From assembly GCF_028550395.1 (NCBI RefSeq), contig NZ_JAQQKW010000012.1, positions 1 to 64,000 of the forward strand: a stretch of DNA of 64,000 bases, written 5' to 3'. Numbering within the stretch: position 1 is the stretch's first letter; each line of letters begins with the position of its first letter. The stretch comes from Asticcacaulis currens (lineage in GTDB: Bacteria; Pseudomonadota; Alphaproteobacteria; Caulobacterales; Caulobacteraceae). Shown here one piece after another: positions 20,373-29,924 of the stretch. The notes beneath the pieces are model-generated. The model was not told where the DNA came from. It was given only the letters and a program-made list of their open reading frames with translations, and did no database searches. Both the position numbers and the translations under genes were made by a program.

Positions 20373-22559
20373 ATGTCAAATACGTCCTTGTCGCGTCAGG
20401 CCTTGCGCATGGCCGCCTCGCTGCTCATCTTGGGAGCCATGCCCCTCACCTCGCAGGCCCAGATGACCAATATCACCACCGTCGCCAAATCCACTCCGGC
20501 CAACCCCGCCACCCTGACGCCCGATGCGGCGGATCCGCGTCAGTATCTGGAAGAGGTCGAGGGCGAAAAGTCCCTCGCCTGGGTCAAGGCGCAGAACGAG
20601 CGCAGCCTGAAGCGCCTGACCAGTGATCCGCGCTTTGCGCAATACGAAGCCGATGTGCTGAAGATCGTCGAAGCCACCGACCGCATCCCCTCGCCCGGCT
20701 TTGCCACCGGCGGCTTCATCGACAACTTCTGGCAGGACAAGGACCATGTGCGCGGCATCTGGCGCCGCACGGACAAGGCCTCTTATCTGGCCGGGGCACC
20801 CAAGTGGGACATCCTGCTGGACTTCGATGCTCTGGCCAAGGAGGAAGGCCAGAACTGGGTCTATAAGGGCGCGTCCTGCCTGCCACCGCAAAACACCCGC
20901 TGCCTGATCAACCTGTCGAACGGTGGCAAGGACGCCGTGACGGTGCGCGAATACGACCTGACGACCAGGAGCTTCGTCGAAGGCGGTTTCAGCCTGCCCG
21001 AAGGCAAGCAGATCGTCACCTGGAAGGACAAGGACACACTCTATGTGGCACGCGAATGGACGCCGGGCGAAGTGACGCCGTCGGGCTACGCCTTCGTCAC
21101 CAAGGTGCTCAAGCGCGGTCAGAGCCTCGATCAGGCGGTGGAGATCCATCGCGGTGACAAGACCGACATGATGGCCTATCGCACCGTACTGCGCGACATC
21201 GACGGCAATTACGTCATGGACTATGCCGAGCGCCGCCCCAGCTTCTTTGAGGTCGATACGACCTGGTTCACCGAGACCGGCGAAGTGAAGCTGCCCCTGC
21301 CGCTGACCTCGGAAATGAACGCCTACTATAAGGGTCAGGCCGTCTTTTCGCTGAAAGACGACTGGACCAGCGCCAAGGGCACCAAATACCCCTCCGGTGC
21401 CGTGATCGCCTTTGACCTGAAGGCCGCGCTGAAAGACCCCAAAAACGTCGAGCCTTCGGTGATCTTCGCCCCGAACGACCATCAGAGCGTCGCCGGCATC
21501 GGTCAGACGAAGAACCATCTGGTGCTGTCGATCCTGTCCAACGTCACCGGTCAGGTGCAGTCGGTCAGCTTCGTGAATGGCCGATGGGTGCTGAAACCCC
21601 TGCCCCTGCCGGAGAACTCGTCGCTCAGCCTCGGCTCGACCGATGACGAGTCGGATCAGTTGTTCGCCTGGTCCACCGGCTATCTGCAACCCTCGACCCT
21701 GTACATCGCCGACGCCGACAAGACGACGGTGACCAAGCTGAAGGCCAGCCCGGAACGCTTCAATGCCGAGGGCCTGAAGGTCGAGCAGCATTGGGCCACC
21801 TCAAAGGATGGCACCAAGGTGCCGTATTTTGTGGTGATGAAAAAGGATACGAAGCTGGACGGCAATACGCCGACCCTGCTCTACGCCTATGGTGGCTTTG
21901 AAATCTCGCTGACCCCGTCCTATTCGGGAGCCATCGGCAAGCTGTGGCTGGAAAAGGGCGGTGCCTATGTGCTGGCCAATATCCGCGGCGGCGGGGAGTT
22001 CGGGCCGAAGTGGCACGAAGCGGGCCTCAAGACCAAGCGTCAGGTCATCTATGACGATTTTCAGGCCGTGGCCGAAGACCTGATCAAGAGCAAGATCACC
22101 TCGCCGCGTCGTCTGGGTATCATGGGCGGCTCGAACGGCGGGCTTCTGATGGGCGTGCAATTGACGCAGCGCCCGGACCTGTGGAACGCCGTCGTGGTGC
22201 AGGTGCCGCTGCTCGACATGCTGCGCTATCACACGCTTCTGGCCGGGGCCTCGTGGCAGGGCGAATATGGCCGTCCGGACGTGCCGGAAGAAGCCGCCTT
22301 CCTCAAGACCATCTCGCCCTATCACAACCTGAAGGCCGGGGTGAAGTATCCGGAGCCCTTCTTCGTCACCTCGACCAAGGACGACCGCGTGCATCCGGGC
22401 CACGCCCGCAAGATGGCGGCGCTGATGGGGGATATGGGCCTGCCCTTCCTCTATTACGAAAACACCGATGGCGGCCACTCCGCAGCCGCCAACCTCAAGG
22501 AAACCGCCAAGCGGAACGCACTGGAATATACCTATCTGGCGCAGAAGCTGATGGATTAG
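20373..22559 (+). CDS. Secreted prolyl oligopeptidase family (S9) serine peptidase
   Basis: A 728-residue S9A-type peptidase that cleaves short peptides after proline. An N-terminal signal peptide (LRMAASLLILGAMPLTSQAQ) indicates export. A seven-bladed propeller occupies about 60-450, and the alpha/beta-hydrolase domain follows. The catalytic triad is S587 in MGGSNGGLLMG, D671 in TKDDRVHPGH and H702 in DGGHSAA. I start at 20373, just before the signal peptide. An in-frame ATG 46 codons upstream overlaps the promoter palindrome and is unlikely. The stop codon abuts a family C repeat. Confidence 0.9.
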   Translation: MSNTSLSRQALRMAASLLILGAMPLTSQAQMTNITTVAKSTPANPATLTPDAADPRQYLEEVEGEKSLAWVKAQNERSLKRLTSDPRFAQYEADVLKIVEATDRIPSPGFATGGFIDNFWQDKDHVRGIWRRTDKASYLAGAPKWDILLDFDALAKEEGQNWVYKGASCLPPQNTRCLINLSNGGKDAVTVREYDLTTRSFVEGGFSLPEGKQIVTWKDKDTLYVAREWTPGEVTPSGYAFVTKVLKRGQSLDQAVEIHRGDKTDMMAYRTVLRDIDGNYVMDYAERRPSFFEVDTTWFTETGEVKLPLPLTSEMNAYYKGQAVFSLKDDWTSAKGTKYPSGAVIAFDLKAALKDPKNVEPSVIFAPNDHQSVAGIGQTKNHLVLSILSNVTGQVQSVSFVNGRWVLKPLPLPENSSLSLGSTDDESDQLFAWSTGYLQPSTLYIADADKTTVTKLKASPERFNAEGLKVEQHWATSKDGTKVPYFVVMKKDTKLDGNTPTLLYAYGGFEISLTPSYSGAIGKLWLEKGGAYVLANIRGGGEFGPKWHEAGLKTKRQVIYDDFQAVAEDLIKSKITSPRRLGIMGGSNGGLLMGVQLTQRPDLWNAVVVQVPLLDMLRYHTLLAGASWQGEYGRPDVPEEAAFLKTISPYHNLKAGVKYPEPFFVTSTKDDRVHPGHARKMAALMGDMGLPFLYYENTDGGHSAAANLKETAKRNALEYTYLAQKLMD

Positions 22560-22695
22560 ATCATTATGATTTCTGGTAGAAACATAATGATCTAGATTTT
22601 TGTTTAGCCCCTAGCCGGGCGGTGGCTTGCGCCACCTTGGCCGCCGCCTCAATGGCGGCTTGAGCGGAATGATTCCAGTAGAAATCATTCCGCTC
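22558..22695. repeat. Palindromic repeat family C, copy 1 (about 138 bp)
   Basis: Three stem-loops follow each other: GATCATTATG...CATAATGATC, a GGCGGTGGC/GCCACC region with GCCGCC...GGCGGC, and AGCGGAATGATT...AATCATTCCGCT. Its reverse complement matches 54423-54560 almost base for base. It begins at the stop codon of the S9 peptidase, whose last bases form part of the first stem. Confidence 0.85.
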
Positions 22696-22698
22696 CAT

Positions 22699-22728
22699 CC
22701 CCTCTTCCCGTCGGAAGAGGGGGTTTTT
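22699..22728 (+). terminator. Intrinsic terminator after the S9 peptidase
   Basis: CCCCTCTTCC pairs with GGAAGAGGGG around CGTC and is followed by GTTTTTC. It lies directly after the family C repeat. Confidence 0.8.
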
Positions 22729-22823
22729 CTTCCCTTTCGTTAATCTTCGATAAGGGGCGATCTGATCGTTTCCTTACGCGCAGGCTGATACCTCCGAAGG
22801 ACCACTGAAGGAGGATCACCCCC

Positions 22824-23219
22824 ATGCGCAAGATCGCCACTGCCGTCGCCCTGATGACACTGACTGCCGCCTCGCTGTCGGCCTGCTCCAAGCCCGAAGC
22901 CAAGCAGGCCGTCGAAGAGGTACAGGAAACCACGTCCGAAATGGCCACCGATGCCAAGGACGCCATGTCGTCGGCCGCCGCCGACTTCGCCGTCTCCGAC
23001 CCGATCAGCTACACCTGCGCCATGGGAACAAAACTGTCGGTCGTCTTTTCCGACGACAAGGCCGATGTGACGGTCCTGTCCGACAGCAACCGCAAGGTCA
23101 CCCTGCTGAAGACGCCCTCGACCGAAGGCACCCTCTATCAGGCCGCGGGCTATAGCCTGCACACCAAGGGCAATGACGCCACCTGGGGCTCGGCGGACGA
23201 GGTCTGTACCAAGGCCTGA
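22824..23219 (+). CDS. Lipoprotein with MliC-like (C-type lysozyme inhibitor) domain
   Basis: A 131-residue lipoprotein. The signal sequence ends in a lipobox, SLSAC (cysteine 21), followed by a charged helical linker rich in Glu, Ala and Lys. The C-terminal 75 residues follow the MliC pattern: YTCAMGTKLSVVFSDDKADVTV, then RKVTLLKTPSTEGTLYQAAGYSLHTKGNDATW and a final cysteine that can pair with the first. MliC proteins inhibit C-type lysozyme at the outer membrane. GGAGGATC before the ATG is a good ribosome site. The assignment rests on pattern only. Confidence 0.75.
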   Translation: MRKIATAVALMTLTAASLSACSKPEAKQAVEEVQETTSEMATDAKDAMSSAAADFAVSDPISYTCAMGTKLSVVFSDDKADVTVLSDSNRKVTLLKTPSTEGTLYQAAGYSLHTKGNDATWGSADEVCTKA

Positions 23220-23264
23220 TAGCCCTCAAGGCATAGACTGGAATGTTTTGACGGGGCGGCGTTT

Positions 23265-23279
23265 TGGAAATAGTTTCCA
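23265..23279. promoter_or_regulatory. IclR-type operator TGGAAATAGTTTCCA
   Basis: A perfect 6-bp-arm palindrome with a 3-bp spacer lies immediately before the IclR gene. Its close relative CGGAAATTATTTCCA stands before the malate synthase gene (26323-26337). IclR proteins typically bind such short palindromes and autoregulate. Confidence 0.7.
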
Positions 23280-23282
23280 TTT

Positions 23283-24131
23283 ATGGTCATGTCTCCCGAA
23301 CCCACCCCGTCCCGTCCGCGCGGTCGTCCGCGCGAAGACCGGCTGAAGCCCGACGCCCCGGCGACCAATCAGTCGCTGGAAAAGGCGCTGGGCCTGCTGA
23401 AAGTCCTGTCGGCCCACGACGGAATGAGCCTGACCGAACTGTCGCGTGAGGCGGGACTGGCCGCCTCGACGGCGCACCGGCTTCTGGCCACCCTGTCGGC
23501 GCACGATCTGGTCAGTTGGGATGAGCCGTCGCAGAAATGGTCCATCGGCATCGAGGCTTTGCGTATCGGCATGGCCTTTCAGCGCCGTAACCGCATCCTT
23601 ACCGCCGGGCGACCGGAAATGCTGCGCCTGATGGAGGCGACGGGCGAGACGGTCAATCTGGCCATGCTTGACGGCTTTGAGGTGGTGTTCGTGGCGCAGG
23701 TCGAATGCGAAGCGCCTATCCGCGCCTTTTTCCGCATCGGCGACCGCCGCTCGGCCCATGCGTCCGGCATCGGTAAGGCCCTGCTGGCGCAGCTTGAGGA
23801 CCGCACTCTGGAGGCCCTGCTGAAGCGCTGCGACCTGCCGCAATACACGCCCAAGACCCTGATTACCCCCGAAGCCCTGCGCGGCGATCTGAGCGCCATC
23901 CGGGCGCGCGGCTGGTCGCTGGACGACGAAGAGGCGCATATAGGGATGCGCTGCGTCGCCGCACCGGTGTTCAATGAATATGGCGAAGCGCGCGCCGGGA
24001 TATCGCTGTCCGGCCCGTCCTTACGCCTCAGCGATGAGCGCTTGCCGCAACTGGCGCAACAGGTGCGCGAAACCGCCGCCCGCATCAGCGCGCTGATCGG
24101 CGGGCACCTGTTGAACCCTCTCTCCCCGTAA
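23283..24131 (+). CDS. IclR-family transcriptional regulator
   Basis: A 282-residue IclR regulator. A disordered basic N-terminus (RPRGRPRED) precedes the winged helix (NQSLEKALGLLKVLSAHDG, then SLTELSREAGLAASTAHRLL). The effector domain includes GDRRSAHASGIGKALLAQL and GMRCVAAPVFNEYGEARAGISLSGP, the usual IclR signature. The start is uncertain. ATG at 23283 lies three bases after the operator palindrome, with a second ATG two codons later and no clear Shine-Dalgarno. The promoter must be close, giving a very short leader, or a later start is used. The shared operator type points to malate synthase G as a target, hence control of glyoxylate use. Confidence 0.88.
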   Translation: MVMSPEPTPSRPRGRPREDRLKPDAPATNQSLEKALGLLKVLSAHDGMSLTELSREAGLAASTAHRLLATLSAHDLVSWDEPSQKWSIGIEALRIGMAFQRRNRILTAGRPEMLRLMEATGETVNLAMLDGFEVVFVAQVECEAPIRAFFRIGDRRSAHASGIGKALLAQLEDRTLEALLKRCDLPQYTPKTLITPEALRGDLSAIRARGWSLDDEEAHIGMRCVAAPVFNEYGEARAGISLSGPSLRLSDERLPQLAQQVRETAARISALIGGHLLNPLSP

Positions 24132-24144
24132 ACGGGAGAGAGGG
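24116..24144. terminator. Bidirectional hairpin between iclR and glcB
   Basis: CCCTCTCTCCC pairs with GGGAGAGAGGG (11 bp). It overlaps the last codons of the IclR gene and stands two bases from the glcB stop, so it probably ends both convergent transcripts. Confidence 0.7.
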
Positions 24145-24146
24145 TG

Positions 24147-26261
24147 TTATGCCAACTCCACCACCTTTTTCGCCGCCTGTCGCCGGGCGTGCAGGATGAA
24201 CTCCGTATAGCCATTGGCCTGTTGCGCACCCTCAAAACACAGGTCACAGGCCGCCTTGAACGCCTCGCCGTCATAGGTCAGCGCCATCGGGCGATAGGCG
24301 GGATCACCGGCATTTTGCGCATCGACGACCTTGGCCATGTGTTTCAGGCGCTCCAACACCTGTGCCTCAGACACCCAGCCGTGCCGCAGCCAGTTGGCCA
24401 CGTGCTGGCTGGAGATGCGCAAGGTCGCGCGGTCTTCCATCAGGCCGACATCGTGGATATCCGGCACCTTGGAACAGCCCACGCCCTGATCGACCCAACG
24501 CACCACATAGCCGAGAATGCCCTGCAGATTGTTGTCCAGTTCTTCGGCGATCTCTTCGGCACTGTAGGTCCGCGTCGCCAGTGGCGGCGTCAGAATATCA
24601 TCAACCGAAGCGCGCGGGCGGGCGCGCAACTGCGCCTGCACGGCGGCGACATCGACGCGGTGATAATGCAGGGCGTGCAGGGTGGCCGCCGTCGGTGACG
24701 GCACCCAGGCGGTCGAAGCCCCGGCCTTCGGATGACCGATCTTCTGCGCCATCATATCGGCCATCATGTCGGGGGCGGCCCACATGCCCTTACCGATCTG
24801 GGCGTGGCCGGGCAGGCCGGCGATCAGGCCGCAATCGACATTGGAGTCCTCATAGGCCTTGATCCACACCGCACCCTTGATCTCGCCCTTGCGCAGGACC
24901 GGGCCGGCATCCATAGCAGTATGTATTTCATCGCCCGTGCGGTCGAGGAAGCCCGTATTGATGAAGAAGACGCGGTCGCTGGCGGCTTCGATACAGGCCC
25001 TCAGATTGACGCTGGTGCGGCGCTCCTCGTCCATAATGCCGATCTTCAGCGTGCGGTCAGGCAGGCCCACGGCGCGCTCGGCAAAGGCGAAGCTTGCGAC
25101 CGCAAAAGCCACCTCGTCTGGCCCGTGCATCTTGGGCTTGACGATATAGGCCGAGCCCGTGCGGCTGTTGCTGCCGGCGTCGTGGCGCGCGATCAGGGCG
25201 GTGATCATCAGGTCGATCAGCCCCTCCGGCACGGCCTCCCCGTTGTGGCGCACCATGTCGCTATACATATGCAGACCGACATTGCGCGCCAGCATGAGAC
25301 TACGCCCATGCAGGGTGAAGGCCTGACCATCAGGGGCCGTATAGGTGCGGTCGGGATTGAGGCGGCGCGTCTGCACCTGACCGCCCTTGTGGAACTGCTC
25401 GCTCAGGTCGCCGCGCGTCAGGCCCAGCCAGTTGCGATAGAGGCCGACCTTGTCCGCCGCATCGACAGCGGCGACGCTGTCTTCCATATCCATAATGGCC
25501 GACAGGGCGGCTTCGAGCACGACGTCAGCGACGCCCGCCGCATCGGCCACCGGACTGCTGCGGTCGATACGAATGTCGATATGCAGGCCATTATGGCGCA
25601 GCAGGATCGACTGCGGCGCGTCGGCCGGGCCGCTGAAACCGACAAATTGCGACGGGTCTTTCAGCGGCGCGCCATTGGCCCGCAACTGTCCGTCCACGAC
25701 CGCATAGGCCGTGACACCGGCGTGGCTGAGACCCTCCAGCGGTACAAATTCATCGAGATAGGCCTTGGCCGCCGCCTGCACCGCGGCACCGCGCGCGGCG
25801 TCATAGCCGCCCGCCGCCGGAAACGACCCCAGCGCATCCGTGCCATAGAGGGCGTCATGGAGGCTGCCCCAGCGGGCATTGGCGGCGTTCAGGGCATAGC
25901 GGGCATTGGACACCGGCACGACCAGTTGCGGCCCGCTCAGGCGCGCGATCTCGTCATCGACATTGGCCGTCGTGACGGTGAACGCCGCCGGTTCGGGCCG
26001 CAGATAGCCGATTTCGCTTAGAAAAGCCTTATAAGCGACCGGCTCAAAGGCGTGGCGGCGGTGCCAGTCGTCTATCTGCGCCTGCAAGGCGTCGCGCTGC
26101 GCCAGAAGGGCGGCATTGCGCGGCGCGAAGTCGCGGATCAGCCCCGCCAGCCCGTCCCAAAACGCCGCCTCCGCCACGCCGGAGCTCGGCAGGGCCTCTT
26201 CGCGGACAAAGCGCCACAGGATGTCATCAACCTCGATACCGAAGACAGGGGTGTAGGCCAT
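24147..26261 (-). CDS. glcB: Malate synthase G
   Basis: A 704-residue malate synthase of the monomeric G class (usually about 720). It condenses glyoxylate with acetyl-CoA to give malate in the cytoplasm. Family blocks are present: [75 protein letters not shown] (glyoxylate/Mg-binding region), [16 protein letters not shown] and [27 protein letters not shown] before the ATG supports the start. The upstream 135 bp holds an IclR-type operator, and the convergent IclR gene probably controls it. The SMP-30 gene lies upstream on the same strand. Confidence 0.96.
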   Translation of the reverse strand: MAYTPVFGIEVDDILWRFVREEALPSSGVAEAAFWDGLAGLIRDFAPRNAALLAQRDALQAQIDDWHRRHAFEPVAYKAFLSEIGYLRPEPAAFTVTTANVDDEIARLSGPQLVVPVSNARYALNAANARWGSLHDALYGTDALGSFPAAGGYDAARGAAVQAAAKAYLDEFVPLEGLSHAGVTAYAVVDGQLRANGAPLKDPSQFVGFSGPADAPQSILLRHNGLHIDIRIDRSSPVADAAGVADVVLEAALSAIMDMEDSVAAVDAADKVGLYRNWLGLTRGDLSEQFHKGGQVQTRRLNPDRTYTAPDGQAFTLHGRSLMLARNVGLHMYSDMVRHNGEAVPEGLIDLMITALIARHDAGSNSRTGSAYIVKPKMHGPDEVAFAVASFAFAERAVGLPDRTLKIGIMDEERRTSVNLRACIEAASDRVFFINTGFLDRTGDEIHTAMDAGPVLRKGEIKGAVWIKAYEDSNVDCGLIAGLPGHAQIGKGMWAAPDMMADMMAQKIGHPKAGASTAWVPSPTAATLHALHYHRVDVAAVQAQLRARPRASVDDILTPPLATRTYSAEEIAEELDNNLQGILGYVVRWVDQGVGCSKVPDIHDVGLMEDRATLRISSQHVANWLRHGWVSEAQVLERLKHMAKVVDAQNAGDPAYRPMALTYDGEAFKAACDLCFEGAQQANGYTEFILHARRQAAKKVVELA

Positions 26262-26322
26262 AGCGGTTTCCTCTTTAACTGATGCGAGGATAACCGCTCA
26301 TCGCCCAAGGGGTCAATTTTTC

Positions 26323-26337
26323 CGGAAATTATTTCCA
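26323..26337. promoter_or_regulatory. IclR-type operator CGGAAATTATTTCCA upstream of glcB
   Basis: This 15-mer differs at three positions from TGGAAATAGTTTCCA before iclR, and both arms GGAAA/TTTCC are intact. A further half site, TTTCCA, occurs at 26382-26387 in an AT-rich stretch. The position, about 65 bp before the glcB start, fits repression of glcB. Confidence 0.65.
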
Positions 26338-26396
26338 GAATTCAATTTAAATATAAGTTTATGAATTTATTTATTAAATAATTTCCACTTTCTATG

Positions 26397-27308
26397 CTAG
26401 GCTCCGCGTTTGTTGACATAAAGCGCAAACAGCGACTGACCCGCCGTCATGAACAGGCGGTTGCGGGCCCGTCCGCCAAACACCAGATTGGCGCAGCGAT
26501 TGGGCAGGTGGATATGGCCGATGGCCGTGCCGTCCGGGGCGAAGACGCGCACCCCATTGAGGCCCGGCCCACCACCCCACCCGCACCACAGATTGCCGTC
26601 TTCGTCGCAACGGAAGCCATCCGGCTGCCCCGGCGCGCATTCGACAAACACCCGCCCGTTCGTCAGGCTGTCGCCCGTCACTTCAAAAACCCAGATGCGT
26701 TTGGGCTCGCCCGACTGCGCGATATAGCACAGCCGCTCATCCGGCGAAAAACAGATGCCGTTGGGCCGGTCGATAGCGTCGGTCACCACGCTTAAGCCCG
26801 CCTCCGTCCAGCGATAGACATGTGTCGGCAGTTCGGGGTCGGCGCGATGACCTTCGTAATCGCCCAGGATGCCAAACGGCGGATCGGTGAACCACACCGA
26901 GCCGTCGCTTTTGACCGTCACATCATTGGGTGAGTTGAGGCACTTGCCCTGATAATGGCTGGCCAGCGTCGTGAGCGTGCCGTCATATTCCGTGCGCGTA
27001 ATGCAGCGCGTGCCGTGCTGGCACGAAATCAGCCGCCCCTGCCGGTCGCGCGTGTGGCCATTGGCGAAGTCCGCTGGCTTGCGAAAGATCGACACCGCGC
27101 CCGTCTCTTCGTCCCAGCGCAGGATGCGGTCGTTGGGGATGTCACTCCACAACAGATAGCGCCCATCGCCGAACCATACCGGCCCTTCGCCCCACCGCGT
27201 GCCTTCATAGAGCCGCTCCACCGCCGCCAGAGACAGGCGGTACGTGTCAAAGCGCGGATCGAGGCTTTCGATGGACGGATCGGGATAAATCTCTGACGGT
27301 TGCCACAT
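26397..27308 (-). CDS. SMP-30/gluconolactonase-family protein
   Basis: A 303-residue six-bladed-propeller lactonase. RWGEGPVWF carries the metal-binding glutamate. NSPNDVTVKSDGSVWFTDPPFG and RPNGICFSPDERLCYIAQSG give the other ligands. PDGFRCDEDGNLWCGWGGGPGLNGV is typical of gluconolactonases. The start at 27308 (MWQPSEIYPDPS) is chosen because GGAGACATCGC precedes it; the upstream extension has no family similarity. It has no signal peptide. It lies upstream of glcB on the same strand and divergent from the GH2 gene, suggesting action on an aldonolactone from sugar oxidation. It is only distantly similar to XylC at 5416-6327. Confidence 0.85.
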   Translation of the reverse strand: MWQPSEIYPDPSIESLDPRFDTYRLSLAAVERLYEGTRWGEGPVWFGDGRYLLWSDIPNDRILRWDEETGAVSIFRKPADFANGHTRDRQGRLISCQHGTRCITRTEYDGTLTTLASHYQGKCLNSPNDVTVKSDGSVWFTDPPFGILGDYEGHRADPELPTHVYRWTEAGLSVVTDAIDRPNGICFSPDERLCYIAQSGEPKRIWVFEVTGDSLTNGRVFVECAPGQPDGFRCDEDGNLWCGWGGGPGLNGVRVFAPDGTAIGHIHLPNRCANLVFGGRARNRLFMTAGQSLFALYVNKRGA

Positions 27309-27505
27309 GCGATGTCTCCGTTTTCCTCTGGCTACACCGGAGCGGCACCGAAAATCAAACCCGCCGTAATCATCACATAATTCACTTGTCCATTGCTCAA
27401 TTTCAGTCATTACTAACCAAAAAGACGCAACGCCCCGACGGCACCGGCGCTTCACATCGTTAAACGACACAGGCCGAAAAACGGCGGGCGAAACAGGGAA
27501 ACAAC

Positions 27506-29872
27506 ATGCTGAAACGATACGTCGTGGCTATGGCCGCGCTGATGCTGGCTTCATCGGACGCCAAGGCCGGTGAAACCGTCAATTTCGATGCGGGCTGGAC
27601 CTTTGCCAAAGGCGATATCGAAGGCGCGGAAAGCGTGGCCGGGGGGGCCGCCGACTGGAAGCCCGTCACCCTGCCGCACGACTGGGCCATCGCCGGGCCG
27701 TTTGATCAGACGGCCGCCTCCACGGGCTCAGGCGGCTGGCTACCGACCGGTGTGGCCTGGTATCGCAAGAGCTTTGCCTTGACGCCGGACCTGAAGGGAA
27801 AGCGCGTCTTTATCGAGCTAGGCGGCGTTATGGAACGCGGCGGCGTGTGGATCAACGGGATGCATGTCGGCCATCGGCCCAATGGCTATTCCAGCGTGCG
27901 CTATGAAATTACCGACCACCTGAAGGACGGTGACAATGTGATCGCCGTGCGCGCCGACACCTCCGCGCAGCCGGCGTCACGCTGGTACGCTGGCGGCGGC
28001 ATCTATCGCCACGTCAAACTGATCGTCACTGGCGACATCCATGTCGATGGCTGGGGCACCTTTGTCACGACGCCCAAAATCGACGCCGCATCGGCCGCGG
28101 TGAAGGTCGAAAGCGCCCTCCGCAATCAATCGAAGACCGACCGCACGGCGCATCTGGAAATCACCCTCACCGGCCCGGATGGCAAGCCCGCCGGGACGTT
28201 CAAGGGCACAGCGCAGACCCTGCCCGCCGGGCGCGTCACCAAGCTGAGTGCCGAAGGGGCGCTGAGCCAACCGAAGCTGTGGGATATCGGTCAGGGGAAC
28301 CTTTATACCGCCGAGGTCAAGGTGGTGGCCGATACGGGCGAGGTGCTGGAAACCGATCGTTCGACCTTTGGCGTGCGCACCATCGCATTCCGCGCCGATA
28401 CCGGCTTCTGGCTCAATGGCCGCAATATCAAGCTGAAAGGGACGGCCATCCATGCCGACGGCGGGGCCTTTGGCATGGCCGTGCCGCTCAGCTTCTATGA
28501 GCGGCGGTTGCGTGGCCTTCAGGCTCTGGGGGTCAATGCCATCCGCACGGCGCACCACCCCTTTTCGCCGGAATTCCTCGACCTGTGCGACCGCCTCGGT
28601 CTCGTAGTGATGAACGAGGCCTTCGATATGTGGACGGTGGCCAAAAGCCCGAAGGACTACCACCTGTTCTTTACCGACTGGTCGTCGCTGGACGCCCGCG
28701 ATTTCGCCCAACGCGACCGCAACCATCCGTCGGTCATCATCTGGTCCATCGGCAATGAAATCCACGATACGCCCTATCCGATTGTCGCCAAGTCGATCCT
28801 GACCCGTCTGCAAAACATCTTCCACGAAGAAGACCCGTCGCGCCCGGTGACCATGGCCCTGTTCCGCCCGAACACCACCGGCGACTATACGAACGGCCTG
28901 GCCGACCTGCTGGACGTGGTGGGGCAGAACTATCGCGAAAACGAGCTGATTCAGGCGCATAAGGACAAGCCGACGCGCAAGATCATCGGCACGGAAAATT
29001 CCAAGAACCGATCCTCCTGGGTGCCGGTGCGCGACTATGCCCCCTATGCCGGCATGTTCCTGTGGACCGGGGCGGACTATCTGGGCGAAGCCGACCGTGC
29101 CGGGTGGCCGCTTATTTCCAACCCGTCGGGGCTGGTGGACCGCACGGACGTGGTGAAGCCCATCGGCTGGGAGCGCGCCTCGTGGTGGGCGGAAACCCCC
29201 GTGGTCAGGATCGGGCGCCGTGTCACCGAAGTGATCGACACCTCGGAATTGCCAACCATGGTGGGCGTCGCCATGCCTCAGCCGAAGGGGCCGGGCGTGC
29301 TCAATGACTGGACGCCGCAGGCCAACGGCCCGCACAGCGAAAAGGTCGAAATCGTCGCCAATACGCCTACGGTCGAGCTGTTCCTCAACGGGAAGTCGCT
29401 GGGCAGGAAGCCGAAGAACGCCGACGACAGTGCCATCAGATACGACGTCCCCTTCGCCCCCGGCACAATCCGCGCGGTGGGTTATGATGCCGCCGGGAAG
29501 GTCGTGGCGCAGGATGAGCTGAAGACCGCCTCCGCCCCCGTGGCGGTGCGACTGACGGCGGAACAGACCGCGCTGAAACCCGGCTTTGATCATGTGGGCT
29601 TTGTCCGGGCCGAGGTGGTGGACAAGAACGGCGTGCGCGTGCCAGATGCGGCCCAGACCCTGAGTGTGACCGTCGAAGGCGCGGGGCAACTGGCGGCCTT
29701 TGACAATGGCTCGCCCACCGACTCGACCGTCTTCTCGTCCCCCAGCCGCAAGGCTTGGAATGGCCGGGCGTTGGTCATGGTGCGTGCCACCGACACAAAG
29801 GGCAAGATTCGCGTCACGGTCTCCGGTGAGGGCCTGAAACCCGCCACGGTGACGCTGGATGCAAAAGAGTAA
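27506..29872 (+). CDS. Secreted glycoside hydrolase family 2 (beta-galactosidase-like)
   Basis: A 788-residue GH2 enzyme with a signal peptide (MLKRYVVAMAALMLASSDAKA). Domains in order are a jelly-roll sugar-binding domain (about 25-185, LPHDWAIAGPF), an Ig-like domain (190-295), a TIM barrel (300-590), then a DUF4982-like domain (about 610-680, VEIVANTPTVELFLNGKSLG) and an Ig-like C-terminus. The acid/base is E418 (SIGNEIHD) and the nucleophile E497 (IIGTENS). Beta-galactosidase activity is most common for this layout, but related enzymes act on other beta-linked sugars. AGGGAAACAAC precedes the ATG. It is followed directly by the GH39 gene. Confidence 0.88.
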   Translation: MLKRYVVAMAALMLASSDAKAGETVNFDAGWTFAKGDIEGAESVAGGAADWKPVTLPHDWAIAGPFDQTAASTGSGGWLPTGVAWYRKSFALTPDLKGKRVFIELGGVMERGGVWINGMHVGHRPNGYSSVRYEITDHLKDGDNVIAVRADTSAQPASRWYAGGGIYRHVKLIVTGDIHVDGWGTFVTTPKIDAASAAVKVESALRNQSKTDRTAHLEITLTGPDGKPAGTFKGTAQTLPAGRVTKLSAEGALSQPKLWDIGQGNLYTAEVKVVADTGEVLETDRSTFGVRTIAFRADTGFWLNGRNIKLKGTAIHADGGAFGMAVPLSFYERRLRGLQALGVNAIRTAHHPFSPEFLDLCDRLGLVVMNEAFDMWTVAKSPKDYHLFFTDWSSLDARDFAQRDRNHPSVIIWSIGNEIHDTPYPIVAKSILTRLQNIFHEEDPSRPVTMALFRPNTTGDYTNGLADLLDVVGQNYRENELIQAHKDKPTRKIIGTENSKNRSSWVPVRDYAPYAGMFLWTGADYLGEADRAGWPLISNPSGLVDRTDVVKPIGWERASWWAETPVVRIGRRVTEVIDTSELPTMVGVAMPQPKGPGVLNDWTPQANGPHSEKVEIVANTPTVELFLNGKSLGRKPKNADDSAIRYDVPFAPGTIRAVGYDAAGKVVAQDELKTASAPVAVRLTAEQTALKPGFDHVGFVRAEVVDKNGVRVPDAAQTLSVTVEGAGQLAAFDNGSPTDSTVFSSPSRKAWNGRALVMVRATDTKGKIRVTVSGEGLKPATVTLDAKE

Positions 29873-29885
29873 CACCTTACCTCAG

Positions 29886-29907
29886 CCCTCTCCCGCGCGG
29901 GAGAGGG
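29886..29907. repeat. Palindromic hairpin CCCTCTCCCGCGCGGGAGAGGG
   Basis: A perfect 22-bp palindrome fills the short gap between the GH2 and GH39 genes. With no T tract it is more likely an mRNA processing or stability element than a terminator. Similar CCCTCTC hairpins occur at 12505 and 24116. Confidence 0.6.
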
Positions 29908-29924
29908 GCCACAGGATGTCCATA

